Shown here piece after piece: positions 27,689 to 38,859 of a DNA stretch of 64,000 nucleotides. Source of the stretch: Acinetobacter pullicarnis. GTDB taxonomy: Bacteria > Pseudomonadota > Gammaproteobacteria > Pseudomonadales > Moraxellaceae. The stretch spans positions 1,984,001 through 2,048,000 of the forward strand of contig NZ_VCMZ01000001.1 of the NCBI RefSeq assembly GCF_006352475.1, in the 5' to 3' direction. Positions within the stretch are counted from its first letter, which is position 1. Each line of letters starts with the position of its first letter. The translations under genes were made by a program, and so were the position numbers. The notes under the pieces are model-generated. The model made no database searches, was not told the origin of the DNA, and saw only the letters and a list, made by a program, of their open reading frames with translations.

Positions 27689-28600
27689 CTAGGCGAACCG
27701 CTTTGCCATCATCACACAGAGCATAACTGCAATTGAGACCACGACCATAGCTAGACTCACGCTTTCACCTAAGAAAATCGCGGAGAGCATTAATCCTAAA
27801 AATGGTTGAATTAATTGAATTTGCCCTACTTTTGCTATGCCACCCAGTGCCAGCCCTTTGTACCAAAAAAAGAATCCGAGCAACATGCTAAACACAGCGA
27901 CATAAATGAGACCCAAATAAGCCGAAATTGACACGTTGGCTAAACTTTGTGGAAGGGAGTAATAACTGAGCACGAACATAAATGGCAGGGCAATCACCAA
28001 TGCCCAGCAAATCACTTGCCATCCCCCCAAAGACTTAGAAAGTTGACCGCCTTCGGCATAACCCAGCCCACACAGCAAAATAGCCACGATCATATACAAG
28101 TCTGCACGGCTAAATATTTGACCTTGATCACCCTGTAGCATAAAGCCTATCACCAACATACTTCCGATCAAGGCAAAAAGCCAAAATGCCAGACTGGGAC
28201 GTTCTGCAGCACGGAATACCCCAAAAATTGCAGTCGATAAGGGAAGTAGTGCAACAAACACCAAAGCCCGTGCAGCACTGATTTCCTGTAAAGCCAGCGC
28301 TGTAAATAAAGGAAAGCCCAACACCACACCCAAAGCAGTAATACAGAGGGGAATGAAATCTTTCAGTTGCGGCATACGCTGTTTGAATACCACCAAAATT
28401 AATAATGCAAATAGCCCTGCAATCACAGCTCTTGCACCAGTCAGGAACTCAGGATTAAACCCCGTCACGGCAATACGTGTTGCTGGCATAGAACCAGCAA
28501 AAATCATGACACCCACTAGACCATTTAGCCAACCCTTGTTTTGCGCATCCATTTGTACATTCTCATTGTTAATGCGAGTGTTATACAAATTTCCTTGCAT
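27689..28600 (-). CDS. EamA/DMT-family transporter
   Basis: 303 residues, ten predicted transmembrane helices in two EamA repeats; the second repeat ends LIQPFLGLMLSAIFLGESVS, the usual DMT signature. Inner-membrane exporter of metabolites or amino acids. It is divergent from the MocR regulator at 28720 over a 119-bp region with an inverted repeat, so it is probably that regulator's target. Confidence 0.88.
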   Translation of the reverse strand: MQGNLYNTRINNENVQMDAQNKGWLNGLVGVMIFAGSMPATRIAVTGFNPEFLTGARAVIAGLFALLILVVFKQRMPQLKDFIPLCITALGVVLGFPLFTALALQEISAARALVFVALLPLSTAIFGVFRAAERPSLAFWLFALIGSMLVIGFMLQGDQGQIFSRADLYMIVAILLCGLGYAEGGQLSKSLGGWQVICWALVIALPFMFVLSYYSLPQSLANVSISAYLGLIYVAVFSMLLGFFFWYKGLALGGIAKVGQIQLIQPFLGLMLSAIFLGESVSLAMVVVSIAVMLCVMMAKRFA

Positions 28601-28617
28601 TAAAAACAGCTACAATA

Positions 28618-28643
28618 CAGTACAATTTGAGCATACTGTACTG
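28618..28643. promoter_or_regulatory. Candidate MocR operator between divergent genes
   Basis: Inverted repeat CAGTAC - 14 bp - GTACTG, with further ATACAG words nearby (28614-28620, 28658-28670). It lies between the EamA transporter and MocR starts. MocR proteins bind repeated sites at such positions; binding here is inferred. Confidence 0.5.
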
Positions 28644-28719
28644 GTTAAAAAAACCAATACAGCCATACAGTCCAACGCTGACCCAGCCTACACGCTTAAT
28701 CTCTACGGCAAGAAATACA

Positions 28720-30126
28720 ATGAATAAAATTGAACGAACCATGCAGGTCATCCGTGATCAGATCAACAGTAAAAAATTACGAGAAGGCGCACGTTTACTT
28801 TCAGTTCGACAAATGGCCACGCAATTAAATCATTCGGTATCTACAGTTGTGGAGGCTTATGCACGCTTAGTTGCAGAAGATCTTATAGAGTCTAGGGCTG
28901 GTGCTGGATTTTTTGTTTGTAGCAAAGTCGTGAAAAATCCAATCGTTGAACCAAGTTATGCCTATCACCGTGAGATTGATCCTTTATGGATTTCTCGACA
29001 ATCCCTTGAAGCCCCTGCAGATATGCTGAAGCCCGGTTGTGGTTGGTTACCCAAAAACTGGATGCCAGAGCAAAGTATTCGCAAGGCCTTAAAAATGGCT
29101 TCGCGCTTGGATGCTGAACTCTTAACCAACTATGCTACACCACACGGGCATTTGGGCTTAAGACAGTTGATTGCACGAAAAAAACAAAGCAATGATTTAC
29201 ATGTCAATGCCAATCAGATTTGTTTAACAGGTTCAGGCACACATGCGATTGATCTCGTCCTGCGATTACTGGTAAAACCAGGGGACCTCATTCTGATTGA
29301 TGATCCTTGTTATTTTAACTTTCATGCCATCTTAAAAGCCCATCATCTACAAGCCATTGCCGTTCCATTCAATGAAAATGGTCCTGATGTTGAGCGTTTT
29401 GCAGAAGCACTGCAGTTTCGACCAAAGCTCTATTTAACCAATACCGGTATTCACAATCCAACAGGGGCGGTACTCACCACTCAAATTGCTTATCAAATCG
29501 CGAAACTGGCTGAACAGGCCGATATGACCATTGTGGAAGATGATATTTTTGCAGATTTTGAACATAGCCCAGCACCCAAATATGCCGCATTAGCAGGTTT
29601 AGAAAAGGTCATTCATATTGGTAGCTTTTCTAAAACCTTATCTGCAGCAATCCGTTGTGGTTATATCATTAGTCATTCTGAACAGATCCAAGCCCTGATC
29701 GATCTTAAAATAGCCACGCATTTTAGCTGTTCACAGTTGAACGAAGAAATTGTTTATTTGGCATTAACGGATAGTAGCTACCCTAAACATCTGGAGTGGA
29801 TTAAAAACCATTTAATAGAGGCGATGAATCAAACCATTAAACGTTTGGCTTTGTTAAATATTAAACCTTGGATTATTCCACGTGGTGGCATCTTTTTGTG
29901 GTGTGCCTTACCTGATCAACTGGATGCAGGGGAGATTTCTAAAATATGTTTACAGCATCAAGTGGTACTTGCACCGGGTAATTCTTTTAGTGAGTCCAAG
30001 CAAGCCCGTCATTTTCTTCGCTTTAATGTCGCCCAATGTAATGACAAACGCATTTATGATGTGCTTGAAATTGCAATACAACAAGTGTTGGCACAGTCAA
30101 GATCCCCAACCGTCAACCTTATGTAA
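28720..30126 (+). CDS. MocR-type GntR/aminotransferase transcriptional regulator
   Basis: 468 residues from the ATG at 28720; an upstream in-frame ATG at 28627 would run through the operator region and is unlikely. N-terminal GntR helix-turn-helix (LLSVRQMATQLNHSVSTVVEAYARLVAEDLIE), then an aminotransferase-like domain with NTGIHNPTGAVL, VEDDIFADF and IGSFSKTLSAAIRCGYI, which keeps the PLP lysine. It probably regulates itself and the divergent EamA exporter in response to an amino compound or PLP. Confidence 0.88.
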   Translation: MNKIERTMQVIRDQINSKKLREGARLLSVRQMATQLNHSVSTVVEAYARLVAEDLIESRAGAGFFVCSKVVKNPIVEPSYAYHREIDPLWISRQSLEAPADMLKPGCGWLPKNWMPEQSIRKALKMASRLDAELLTNYATPHGHLGLRQLIARKKQSNDLHVNANQICLTGSGTHAIDLVLRLLVKPGDLILIDDPCYFNFHAILKAHHLQAIAVPFNENGPDVERFAEALQFRPKLYLTNTGIHNPTGAVLTTQIAYQIAKLAEQADMTIVEDDIFADFEHSPAPKYAALAGLEKVIHIGSFSKTLSAAIRCGYIISHSEQIQALIDLKIATHFSCSQLNEEIVYLALTDSSYPKHLEWIKNHLIEAMNQTIKRLALLNIKPWIIPRGGIFLWCALPDQLDAGEISKICLQHQVVLAPGNSFSESKQARHFLRFNVAQCNDKRIYDVLEIAIQQVLAQSRSPTVNLM

Positions 30127-31677
30127 TTACATCATCCATTCAATTGGTAGGTACGAAGCACTATACATAATAAAGCGTTGAAATTTGGTGGTTTGCGGAT
30201 CAGTTTGATATTGAATCACAGTGCCATCTGCTTGCTGATCAAGCCAGATAATTTCACCGTGTTTATCTAGTTGTAGTTCATACGCAATTTGAGGTAAGTA
30301 CTGATCCAATGCATCCGAAATCGTCTGATGTAATTGCTGGGATTCAATCATTAAACCCACTTCGGTATTTAAGTTAAAGGAACGAGGATCAAAGTTAAAA
30401 GAACCAATGAAAATGTTTTGGTCAACGTTAATGAACTTGGCATGCAAACTTGAGCGATTCGTCCCTTTGGGGGGAATCACATTGCCCGTTGCAATCTCAT
30501 ACCATGTCCGTCGTTCGCGCTGAATATAGGGTTTAAACTCATAGAGTTTTACGCCTTTTTTAAGCAGTTCTTTACGATATTGCTGATAAAAAGCATGCAC
30601 TAAGGCAACGTCATTGGCGACAAATGAATTGGTCAACACACGAACTTTCACGTCTTTTTCTGGCAGTGCGCTGATATATTCAGTGCCACTTTGTGTTGGA
30701 ACAAAATAGGCTGAAATTAAATCTAATGCATATTTGGGTTCACCCATTTTTTCTGCAATTTGATTGAAAATCAATTGTTTTCCTTGCGCCTGTGCCAAGG
30801 TTTTGTCTGGTGAATCTGCGAGAAAATATGCAGTCCCCCAATTGATTTGGCTGTATTTCAGTCGCTTATATAGCTTTTGTTGTTCCAGATCGACTTTTTT
30901 TCCAGTTTGTAGATTGTCTTGCTTAAATTGAATAAAGTCAGTTCTCAATTGCTTAAGATCATCTGGCTGCCCAACGGTAACAAATTGTTCAACAGGGAAG
31001 CTCAGTTGGTGATTCCAAAAATCAATAAATACTTGATTGGCCTGTTGGATGATCTGCCCAAAAAACAATACATCGAGGTCGGAAAACTGTAGGGATTTAC
31101 TTGCATCAAAATATTCACTGCTAATATTTCGACCGCCTGTCACGGCGATCGCACCATCTGCAATAATCAGCTTATTGTGCATCCGGCGATTAATTTGCTT
31201 GGTCCTAAATACATAGTCAAAGATGCGTAGTGTTCTAAATTTATAAGGGTTATAAAGCTTTATTTCGATGTTGGGATGTTGCATTAAGGCTTTAAATTGA
31301 GTGTCTAGCTGGCGACCATTTTGATCATCAATCAAAATGCGAACATGGACACCACGATCTGCGGCTTGGAGTAATTCACTGAGCATCAAATTGCCAATAA
31401 AATCATCACCCCAAATATAATATTGTAAATCCAAACTCTGTTTGGCTTCACGAATCAAATGTATGCGTGCCGCAATGCTGACGAATGCTTCATCTAGGAC
31501 CAAATAACCCGTTTGATCTTGTTGTATTTTTTGCTTAGATTCAGGCAGCGTAACCCAGTGATCTAAATTGGTGTTGGTCATTTCCCCAAGCTTAGACTGA
31601 TTCATAGGCAGATTACATCCAGTTATTACGATTGGAATTACAATCAAAAGAAGCGTAATACGGGTTTTTCTCAACAT
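30127..31677 (-). CDS. Phospholipase D-like (cardiolipin synthase family) lipoprotein
   Basis: 516 residues from the ATG at 31677; that start gives a lipoprotein signal (MLRKTRITLLLIVIPIVITGC). Two PLD/HKD domains: HNKLIIADGAIAVTGGRN about residues 175-190 and HAKFINVDQNIFIGSFNF in the C-terminal half, both with His-Lys-Asp complete. It probably transfers or hydrolyses phosphatidyl groups in the envelope, as a cardiolipin synthase C-like or PLD-like enzyme. The gene directly upstream (31773-33221) is a full-length paralogue in tandem; the two share most of their length, including the FIGSFNFDPRS end. Its stop is one base from the convergent MocR gene. Confidence 0.85.
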   Translation of the reverse strand: MLRKTRITLLLIVIPIVITGCNLPMNQSKLGEMTNTNLDHWVTLPESKQKIQQDQTGYLVLDEAFVSIAARIHLIREAKQSLDLQYYIWGDDFIGNLMLSELLQAADRGVHVRILIDDQNGRQLDTQFKALMQHPNIEIKLYNPYKFRTLRIFDYVFRTKQINRRMHNKLIIADGAIAVTGGRNISSEYFDASKSLQFSDLDVLFFGQIIQQANQVFIDFWNHQLSFPVEQFVTVGQPDDLKQLRTDFIQFKQDNLQTGKKVDLEQQKLYKRLKYSQINWGTAYFLADSPDKTLAQAQGKQLIFNQIAEKMGEPKYALDLISAYFVPTQSGTEYISALPEKDVKVRVLTNSFVANDVALVHAFYQQYRKELLKKGVKLYEFKPYIQRERRTWYEIATGNVIPPKGTNRSSLHAKFINVDQNIFIGSFNFDPRSFNLNTEVGLMIESQQLHQTISDALDQYLPQIAYELQLDKHGEIIWLDQQADGTVIQYQTDPQTTKFQRFIMYSASYLPIEWMM

Positions 31678-31772
31678 CAAAAACGGTCCAGTTTGATTGA
31701 AATGGTTATATTCAGCTGTGAAGCAAAGGTTGAAATAGGTCACAAGTATAAACCCATACATTGACGACCTTA

Positions 31773-33221
31773 CTACATCATCCATTCAATTGGTATGAAC
31801 GACACACAATGCATGATAAATCTTTGAAATTTAGTCGTTTGTGGATCTTTTTTATGCTCGATAATTGTCCCATCTTGTTGATGGTCGAGCCAAATGATTT
31901 CACCTTGAGCGTCGAGCTGTAACTCAAAGGCTACTTCACAAAGATCACGATCTAATTGATTTGAGATCGTATGATTTAAATGTTCTGACTCAATTAGTAA
32001 ACCAACTTCGGTATTGAGATTAACAGAGCGCGGATCAAAGTTAAACGAACCAATAAATACTTTCTGATCTACATTCAGAAATTTAGCATGTAAACTTGTG
32101 ATTTTTTTACCCTTGGGTGGAATGACATTCCCTGATGCAATCTCATACCAAGTCCGCTGTTCACGTTGAATATATGGCTTAAACTCATAAAGCCTCACTC
32201 CATTTTGAAGTAAGCCTTTACGATATTTTTGGTAGGAGGCATGCACAAGGGCAACATTATTCGAGGCAAAGGAATTGGTCAAAATGCGAATAGCCACTTT
32301 TTTCTCTAAAAGCTTTGCAATCAGGCTATTTCCATCTTTTTTGGGTACAAAATATGCGGAGATTAAATCAATCGTACGTTTAGGATGGCCAATTTTTTCT
32401 TCAATTTGGTTGAAAATCAGTTGGAGTCCTTCAGCTTGTGCTAAGGTCTTTTCTGGGATGTCGGCAAGAAAATGAGCAACGCCCCAATGAATTTTACTGT
32501 ATTTCAACTGCATATAGAGTTTTTGCTGTTCTTGCTCGACTGTTTTACCCGCTAGGCGATCTTTTTTATTGACCTGAATAAAGTTTTCTCTAAACTTTTC
32601 AAGATCTTTTGCTCGACCAGGCTGTATGAAGTGAGTGACGCAGACACTGAGGTGATGATCCCAAAAATTAACAAATACTTGATTACTATGGGTAATTGCA
32701 TGTCCTAAGAACAAAACATCCATATCGGTGAACTGTCTTGATTCACTGGCATCAAAATACTCACAACTGATATTGCGCCCCCCCGTGACGGCAATGGTCG
32801 CATCTGCAATTATTAATTTATTATGCATTCGACGGTTAATTTGTTTGGCTCTAAAGATATAATCAAAAATACGTAAAGTTCTAAACTTATAGGTGTTATA
32901 GAGCTTGATCTGAATATTCGGGTGTTGAATTAATATTTTAAAATGTTGATCTAGCTGACGGCCATTATGGTCATCAATCAAAATTCGAACCTGTACACCG
33001 CGATCTGCCGCCAAAAGCAGTTCATGCAGCATCATATTGCCGATATAATCGTTCCCCCAAATATAATATTGCAAATCTAAACTGGTTTTTGCACCCCGAA
33101 TTAAATGTATGCGAGCTGCAATACTGGCAAAGGCTTTGTCTAAGACCAAATAACCGGTCAATTGTTGTTGTAATTTATCTTTTGATTCTGTGGTATCAAT
33201 CCAATTTTCTAAATTAGGCAT
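31773..33221 (-). CDS. Phospholipase D-like protein, tandem paralogue without lipobox
   Basis: 482 residues from the ATG at 33221, where CCAGGAAA gives a good ribosome site. Both HKD motifs are complete (HNKLIIADATIAVTGGRN and HAKFLNVDQKVFIGSFNF). It is homologous end to end to the next gene, but begins MPNLENWIDTTESKDK, aligning just after the lipobox of its partner, so it has no export signal. An open frame reaches back to 33290 with a weak hydrophobic stretch (MLPLLIIEKF), perhaps a decayed signal. Either a cytoplasmic relocated copy or a decaying duplicate; the active sites argue for function. Confidence 0.8.
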   Translation of the reverse strand: MPNLENWIDTTESKDKLQQQLTGYLVLDKAFASIAARIHLIRGAKTSLDLQYYIWGNDYIGNMMLHELLLAADRGVQVRILIDDHNGRQLDQHFKILIQHPNIQIKLYNTYKFRTLRIFDYIFRAKQINRRMHNKLIIADATIAVTGGRNISCEYFDASESRQFTDMDVLFLGHAITHSNQVFVNFWDHHLSVCVTHFIQPGRAKDLEKFRENFIQVNKKDRLAGKTVEQEQQKLYMQLKYSKIHWGVAHFLADIPEKTLAQAEGLQLIFNQIEEKIGHPKRTIDLISAYFVPKKDGNSLIAKLLEKKVAIRILTNSFASNNVALVHASYQKYRKGLLQNGVRLYEFKPYIQREQRTWYEIASGNVIPPKGKKITSLHAKFLNVDQKVFIGSFNFDPRSVNLNTEVGLLIESEHLNHTISNQLDRDLCEVAFELQLDAQGEIIWLDHQQDGTIIEHKKDPQTTKFQRFIMHCVSFIPIEWMM

Positions 33222-34635
<1,414 letters not shown>

Positions 34636-34695
34636 ATTTGGAGTCAACCCCAAAGCGAACTAAAATCTAAACCCAATAAAAAAATAGCAGACAAA

Positions 34696-34723
34696 CAAAA
34701 CGGGCAATACGCCCGTTTTGTTT
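34696..34723 (+). terminator. Rho-independent terminator
   Basis: Ten-bp perfect stem CAAAACGGGC / GCCCGTTTTG with loop AATAC, then TTT. It separates convergent adhC and tyrB and can serve both. Confidence 0.85.
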
Positions 34724-34752
34724 ACTCGGATTAGACTGATTTAGTTCAGCGC

Positions 34753-35955
34753 TTAAGCCGCTTTAAGAATTTCAACCATCGCATTTGCGACATAGCCGAT
34801 ATTTTTGGTATTTAAACCAGAAATACAAATACGACCGCTACGTACCATATAGATACCGTATTGATCTTTGAGCTGATCGACTTGTTCAGCGGTTAAACCG
34901 GTATAGCTGAACATACCTTGTTGTTTAATCAAATAGCTGAAGTCACGCTCAGGCAGTGCAGCGGAGAGTTGCGCATGTAACGTTTCACGCATTTCTGCAA
35001 TACGAACTCGCATTTCTGCAAGTTCAGTTTGCCAAGTTTTGTTTAGATCAGCATCATTTAAGACTTGATTGACCAGTAACGCACCCGTCGTTGGTGGGTT
35101 TGAGTAAATGCGGCGAATCGTCGCTTTTAATTGACCTAAAACATTTTGTGCAGCAGCTTGGTCATCACATAGGAAGGTTAGACCACCAACACGCTCACCA
35201 TAGAGTGAGAAAATTTTAGAATATGAATTACTTACAATGAAATTAAGACCTGCTTGGTCCATGGCGCGAATGGCATAAGCATCTTCATCAATCCCTTGAC
35301 CAAAACCTTGATAGGCAATATCAAGGAACGGAATTAATTTACCTTGCTGTAATACGCTAATCACCTGATCCCATTGTGCTGGGGTTAAATCAGCACCCGT
35401 TGGGTTGTGGCAACACGGATGAAGTAGCACGATACCATTTTCAGGAATCTTGCGAAGTTCAGCCAACATCCCATCTAAATCAACACCATTGGTCGCTGCA
35501 TCAAAGTAAGGATAGAAATGGGATTGAATACCAGCGCCATTAAAAATGGCAATATGGTTTTCCCAAGTCGGTTGACTCACCCAAACTTCAGATTCTGGGA
35601 AATACTTTTTCAAAAAGTCAGCACCGACTTTCAGCGCACCAGAACCACCTAGGGTCTGAACGGTAATAGCACGACCAGCTTTACGCGCTGGACTGTTTTC
35701 ACCGAGCAGTAAGGCTTGCGTCGCTTGGTTATAAGGTTTTAAACCATCCATTGGTAGATAAAGTTTAACTTTATCATTTTGGGCATTAACCGTGGTATAA
35801 GCCGCTTGAATAGAATTCAATTGGGGAACAATATTTTGTTCATTATAATAAAGGCCAATACTTAAATTGACTTTAGTTGTGCGTTCATCCTTGCTGAAAT
35901 CTTCCATAAGCGAAAGGATTGGATCACCTGCATATGGATCGACATGTTGGAACAT
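34753..35955 (-). CDS. tyrB: Aromatic amino acid aminotransferase
   Basis: PLP-dependent transfer of the amino group between aromatic amino acids (or aspartate) and 2-oxoglutarate. 400 residues, class I fold. It opens MFQHVDPYAGDPILSLME, typical of TyrB/AspC; HPCCHNPTGADL, DIAYQGFGQG and SNSYSKIFSLYGERVG (PLP lysine) are complete, as is the C-terminal arginine region RSGRICISGLN. AspC-type specificity cannot be excluded by eye. Single gene. Confidence 0.92.
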   Translation of the reverse strand: MFQHVDPYAGDPILSLMEDFSKDERTTKVNLSIGLYYNEQNIVPQLNSIQAAYTTVNAQNDKVKLYLPMDGLKPYNQATQALLLGENSPARKAGRAITVQTLGGSGALKVGADFLKKYFPESEVWVSQPTWENHIAIFNGAGIQSHFYPYFDAATNGVDLDGMLAELRKIPENGIVLLHPCCHNPTGADLTPAQWDQVISVLQQGKLIPFLDIAYQGFGQGIDEDAYAIRAMDQAGLNFIVSNSYSKIFSLYGERVGGLTFLCDDQAAAQNVLGQLKATIRRIYSNPPTTGALLVNQVLNDADLNKTWQTELAEMRVRIAEMRETLHAQLSAALPERDFSYLIKQQGMFSYTGLTAEQVDQLKDQYGIYMVRSGRICISGLNTKNIGYVANAMVEILKAA

Positions 35956-36268
35956 GGTTTTAAGTCCTACTTAATGTTCATAATAAATCTAAATATTTCA
36001 TGCATTGCATGCGGCCGAAGCCGTCTAATTTAATACCGTGTTTTAGTGATATTGTCCAAGCAATTCTCAAATTTATACGAATTGATAAGTATGAATAGGT
36101 TTTATACTTAGAATAAAATGGTCAGATAACATGGTTCTTGCCAATCTGTTCGATTCAAACTCATCTTTTAAAGTCATCCTTTATATTATAAGCACTCATT
36201 TTTGGCGAAAATCTTTAGGAATTGCTAGAATCATCGGCAAGTTACCGCATCAAGTATTAGGTCAATTT
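35956..36268. other. Divergent intergenic region (tyrB / esterase)
   Basis: No gene is supported, though an open frame extends the esterase backwards to 36131. Short palindromes CATGCATTGCATG and CGGCCGAAGCCG occur around 35999-36026. Promoters for both flanking genes should be here. Confidence 0.4.
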
Positions 36269-37030
36269 ATGATATTAAATTTCGAGCATACTCCCGCACA
36301 AAATGCCACTCAAGCCCCAGTGGTTCTGATCCATGGTTTATTTGGGAGTATTGGCAATTTAGGCGTAATTGCCCGAGCTTTACAAGAAAATCGTGACACC
36401 ATCCAAGTAGATGTCCGCAATCACGGGCATTCGGGTCGATCAGCTGAGATGAATTTTAAAGACTTAGCACAAGACATCTTAGATACTTTGGAACATCTGC
36501 AGATTGATCAATTTAGCGTGATTGGCCATTCAATGGGTGGCAAGATTGCGATGGAACTGGCTGACTTAGCCAAAGATCGTTTACAACAATTGGTGGTCTT
36601 AGATATGGCGCCCTATGCCTATCAGGAAAATCACCATGATGAAATCTTCAAGGCACTCATGGCAGTACAAAAAGGCCAAGCTGAGAATCGCCAACAAGCC
36701 ACTGAAATCATGCAGCAGTACATTAAAGAACCGATGGTCAATCAATTTTTATTAAGATCATTTCAAAAAGGGCAGTGGTTGTTTAATGTCGATGCTTTGT
36801 ATGCCAACTACGCCAATATTCTCGATTGGAATGAAATTTCAGCTTGGCCGCAGCCAGCGCTGTTTATTCGGGGTGGACGTTCTGGCTATTTAACTCAAGC
36901 CGCACAAGTGGAAGCACTACAAAAGCAATTTCCATTGGCCACGTTAAAAACCATCGAATACGCTGGCCATTGGTTACATGCAGAACAGCCGCAACTGGTG
37001 ATTGAGGAAATAAAAAGCTATTTGAATTAA
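36269..37030 (+). CDS. Alpha/beta hydrolase (YbfF-like esterase)
   Basis: 253 residues from the ATG at 36269, which has AGG upstream and gives the family N-terminus MILNFEHTP; the longer open frame from 36131 is unlikely to be used. VVLIHGLFGSIGNLG (oxyanion hole), VIGHSMGGKIAME (nucleophile serine), a late aspartate and YAGHWLHAEQP (histidine) make a complete triad. It resembles E. coli YbfF and related acyl-CoA thioesterase/esterases; the substrate is unknown. Cytoplasmic. Confidence 0.85.
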   Translation: MILNFEHTPAQNATQAPVVLIHGLFGSIGNLGVIARALQENRDTIQVDVRNHGHSGRSAEMNFKDLAQDILDTLEHLQIDQFSVIGHSMGGKIAMELADLAKDRLQQLVVLDMAPYAYQENHHDEIFKALMAVQKGQAENRQQATEIMQQYIKEPMVNQFLLRSFQKGQWLFNVDALYANYANILDWNEISAWPQPALFIRGGRSGYLTQAAQVEALQKQFPLATLKTIEYAGHWLHAEQPQLVIEEIKSYLN

Positions 37031-37156
37031 CCCAGAATCAGGCACATGGATAATCAATTATGCATGTGCTCTATAAGTCATCATATTGATTCTTGATTTG
37101 AGCTATAAAAATCTCAAACTTATGATAAAAGAACACCCTACAACAAAGGAACTGTT

Positions 37157-38758
37157 GTGAAAACTGTTCATGAATATACCTATGAAATTTTAAGAAACAA
37201 TAATATCACCACAATTTTTGGTAATCCTGGTTCGAATGAACTGCCATTTTTAAAAAACTTTCCAGAAGATTTTAAATATATCTTGGCCTTACATGAAGGT
37301 GCAGCTGTTTCGATGGCTGATGGTTATGCGCAAGCCTCGGGCCAAGTTGGCTTTGTTAACTTACATTCTGCAGCAGGAACAGGTAATGCCATGGGAGCAT
37401 TCAGCAATGCTTGGAATTCGCATACGCCACTGGTTATTACTTCTGGGCAGCAAACTCGGCAAATGATGGGGGTTGAGGCTTTACTCACCAACTTTGATGC
37501 CATTTTATTGCCTAAACCCTTGGTTAAATGGAGTCATGAGCCTGCCAGTGCAGCAGAAGTGCCACATGCGATGAGCCGTGCGATTGCGTTAGCAAGTGCA
37601 GAAGCCGCTGGGCCAGTTTATTTATCGATTCCGTATAATGATTGGGATGTCGAAGTCGATGATGAAAATCAACATTTACTCCCCAAACAAGTCGTAACAG
37701 CACAATGCCTGAGCAAGCAAGCGCTGAGCGATATTCATAAACATATTCATAATGCCAAAAATATTGCAGTCATTTTAGGGCCAGATATTGATCGACAAGA
37801 TGCCTTTGATGAGGCAGTCAAATTTGTTGAAAAATTAAATGTACCGGTTTGGGGAGCACCGTCACCACCTCGTTGTCCATTCCCCAATCAGCATGCCAAT
37901 TTTCGTGGCTTTTTACCTGCAAGTATTGCGGGAATATCAAATATATTGACTGAATTCGATTTGGTTTTGGTCTTTGGTGCACCCGTATTTAGATACCACC
38001 AATATGAGCCGGGAAAATACTTAGCTGCAAACACCAAATTAATCGCCTTAAGCTGCGATATTCAAGAAGCGGCCAGAGCACCAATGGGATTGATTTATGT
38101 TTGTGATTTAAAAAATAGCCTGAAACGACTTACTCAGAACATTGTAGCCAAAACCAAAAAACTACAACCACGAGCAACATTAACCAGCGCTCCACCATCA
38201 AAAGATGGCTATATTGCGCCTGAGCGATTATTTGACTTAATCAATAATACGGCCCCCAAGAATAGTATCTATACCAATGAGTCGACTTCAACCAATAGTA
38301 TTTTATGGGAGCGTATTCATTTCAACAAACAAGGCCGTTATTATTTTGCAGCAGCAGGTGGGCTAGGGTATGCCATGCCAGCTGCTGTCGGAATTCAAAT
38401 TGCCAAACCGAATACACAAGTGATTGCGATTATTGGCGATGGTTCTGCCAATTATAGTATTACTGCATTATGGACTGCTGCCCAATATAAATTGCCTATT
38501 ATTTTTATTATCTTAAGAAATGGCAATTATGGTGCATTACGTTGGTTTGCCGATGTATTAGATGCACACAATGTTCCTGGTTTAGATATTCCAAATATCG
38601 ATTTTACTCAACTTGCGGCAGGTTATGGCGTGAGTGCTTGTTGTGTCAATAATGATGAAGCATTTATACAATGCTTCAAACAGGCTTTAGCTGCTAAAAA
38701 ACCGACATTAATTGAAGTGCAAACCGTAGCAGAAATACCGTCACAAGACCTTGATTAA
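37157..38758 (+). CDS. mdlC: Benzoylformate decarboxylase (ThDP-dependent)
   Basis: 533 residues, GTG start with AAAGGA upstream. Thiamine diphosphate enzyme: FGNPGSNELPFL (serine equivalent to the active-site Ser26 of the Pseudomonas enzyme), ALHEGAAVSMADGYA (activating glutamate), NLHSAAGTGNAMGAF (His), HQYEPGKYL (second active-site His) and the ThDP motif GDGSANYSITALWTAAQYKLP. These match benzoylformate decarboxylase, which makes benzaldehyde in mandelate breakdown. The next genes are an aromatic-acid transporter and a LysR regulator. No mandelate dehydrogenase is nearby, so the substrate could be another aromatic 2-oxo acid. Confidence 0.86.
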   Translation: MKTVHEYTYEILRNNNITTIFGNPGSNELPFLKNFPEDFKYILALHEGAAVSMADGYAQASGQVGFVNLHSAAGTGNAMGAFSNAWNSHTPLVITSGQQTRQMMGVEALLTNFDAILLPKPLVKWSHEPASAAEVPHAMSRAIALASAEAAGPVYLSIPYNDWDVEVDDENQHLLPKQVVTAQCLSKQALSDIHKHIHNAKNIAVILGPDIDRQDAFDEAVKFVEKLNVPVWGAPSPPRCPFPNQHANFRGFLPASIAGISNILTEFDLVLVFGAPVFRYHQYEPGKYLAANTKLIALSCDIQEAARAPMGLIYVCDLKNSLKRLTQNIVAKTKKLQPRATLTSAPPSKDGYIAPERLFDLINNTAPKNSIYTNESTSTNSILWERIHFNKQGRYYFAAAGGLGYAMPAAVGIQIAKPNTQVIAIIGDGSANYSITALWTAAQYKLPIIFIILRNGNYGALRWFADVLDAHNVPGLDIPNIDFTQLAAGYGVSACCVNNDEAFIQCFKQALAAKKPTLIEVQTVAEIPSQDLD

Positions 38759-38859
38759 CCCATACGGATCATCCACTTTATTAAAGATATTCACCAGCTG
38801 ATTTTATCTGGTGAATATCTGTTAAACGATGAGCGACTAATCTATATACCTGCTTAATA

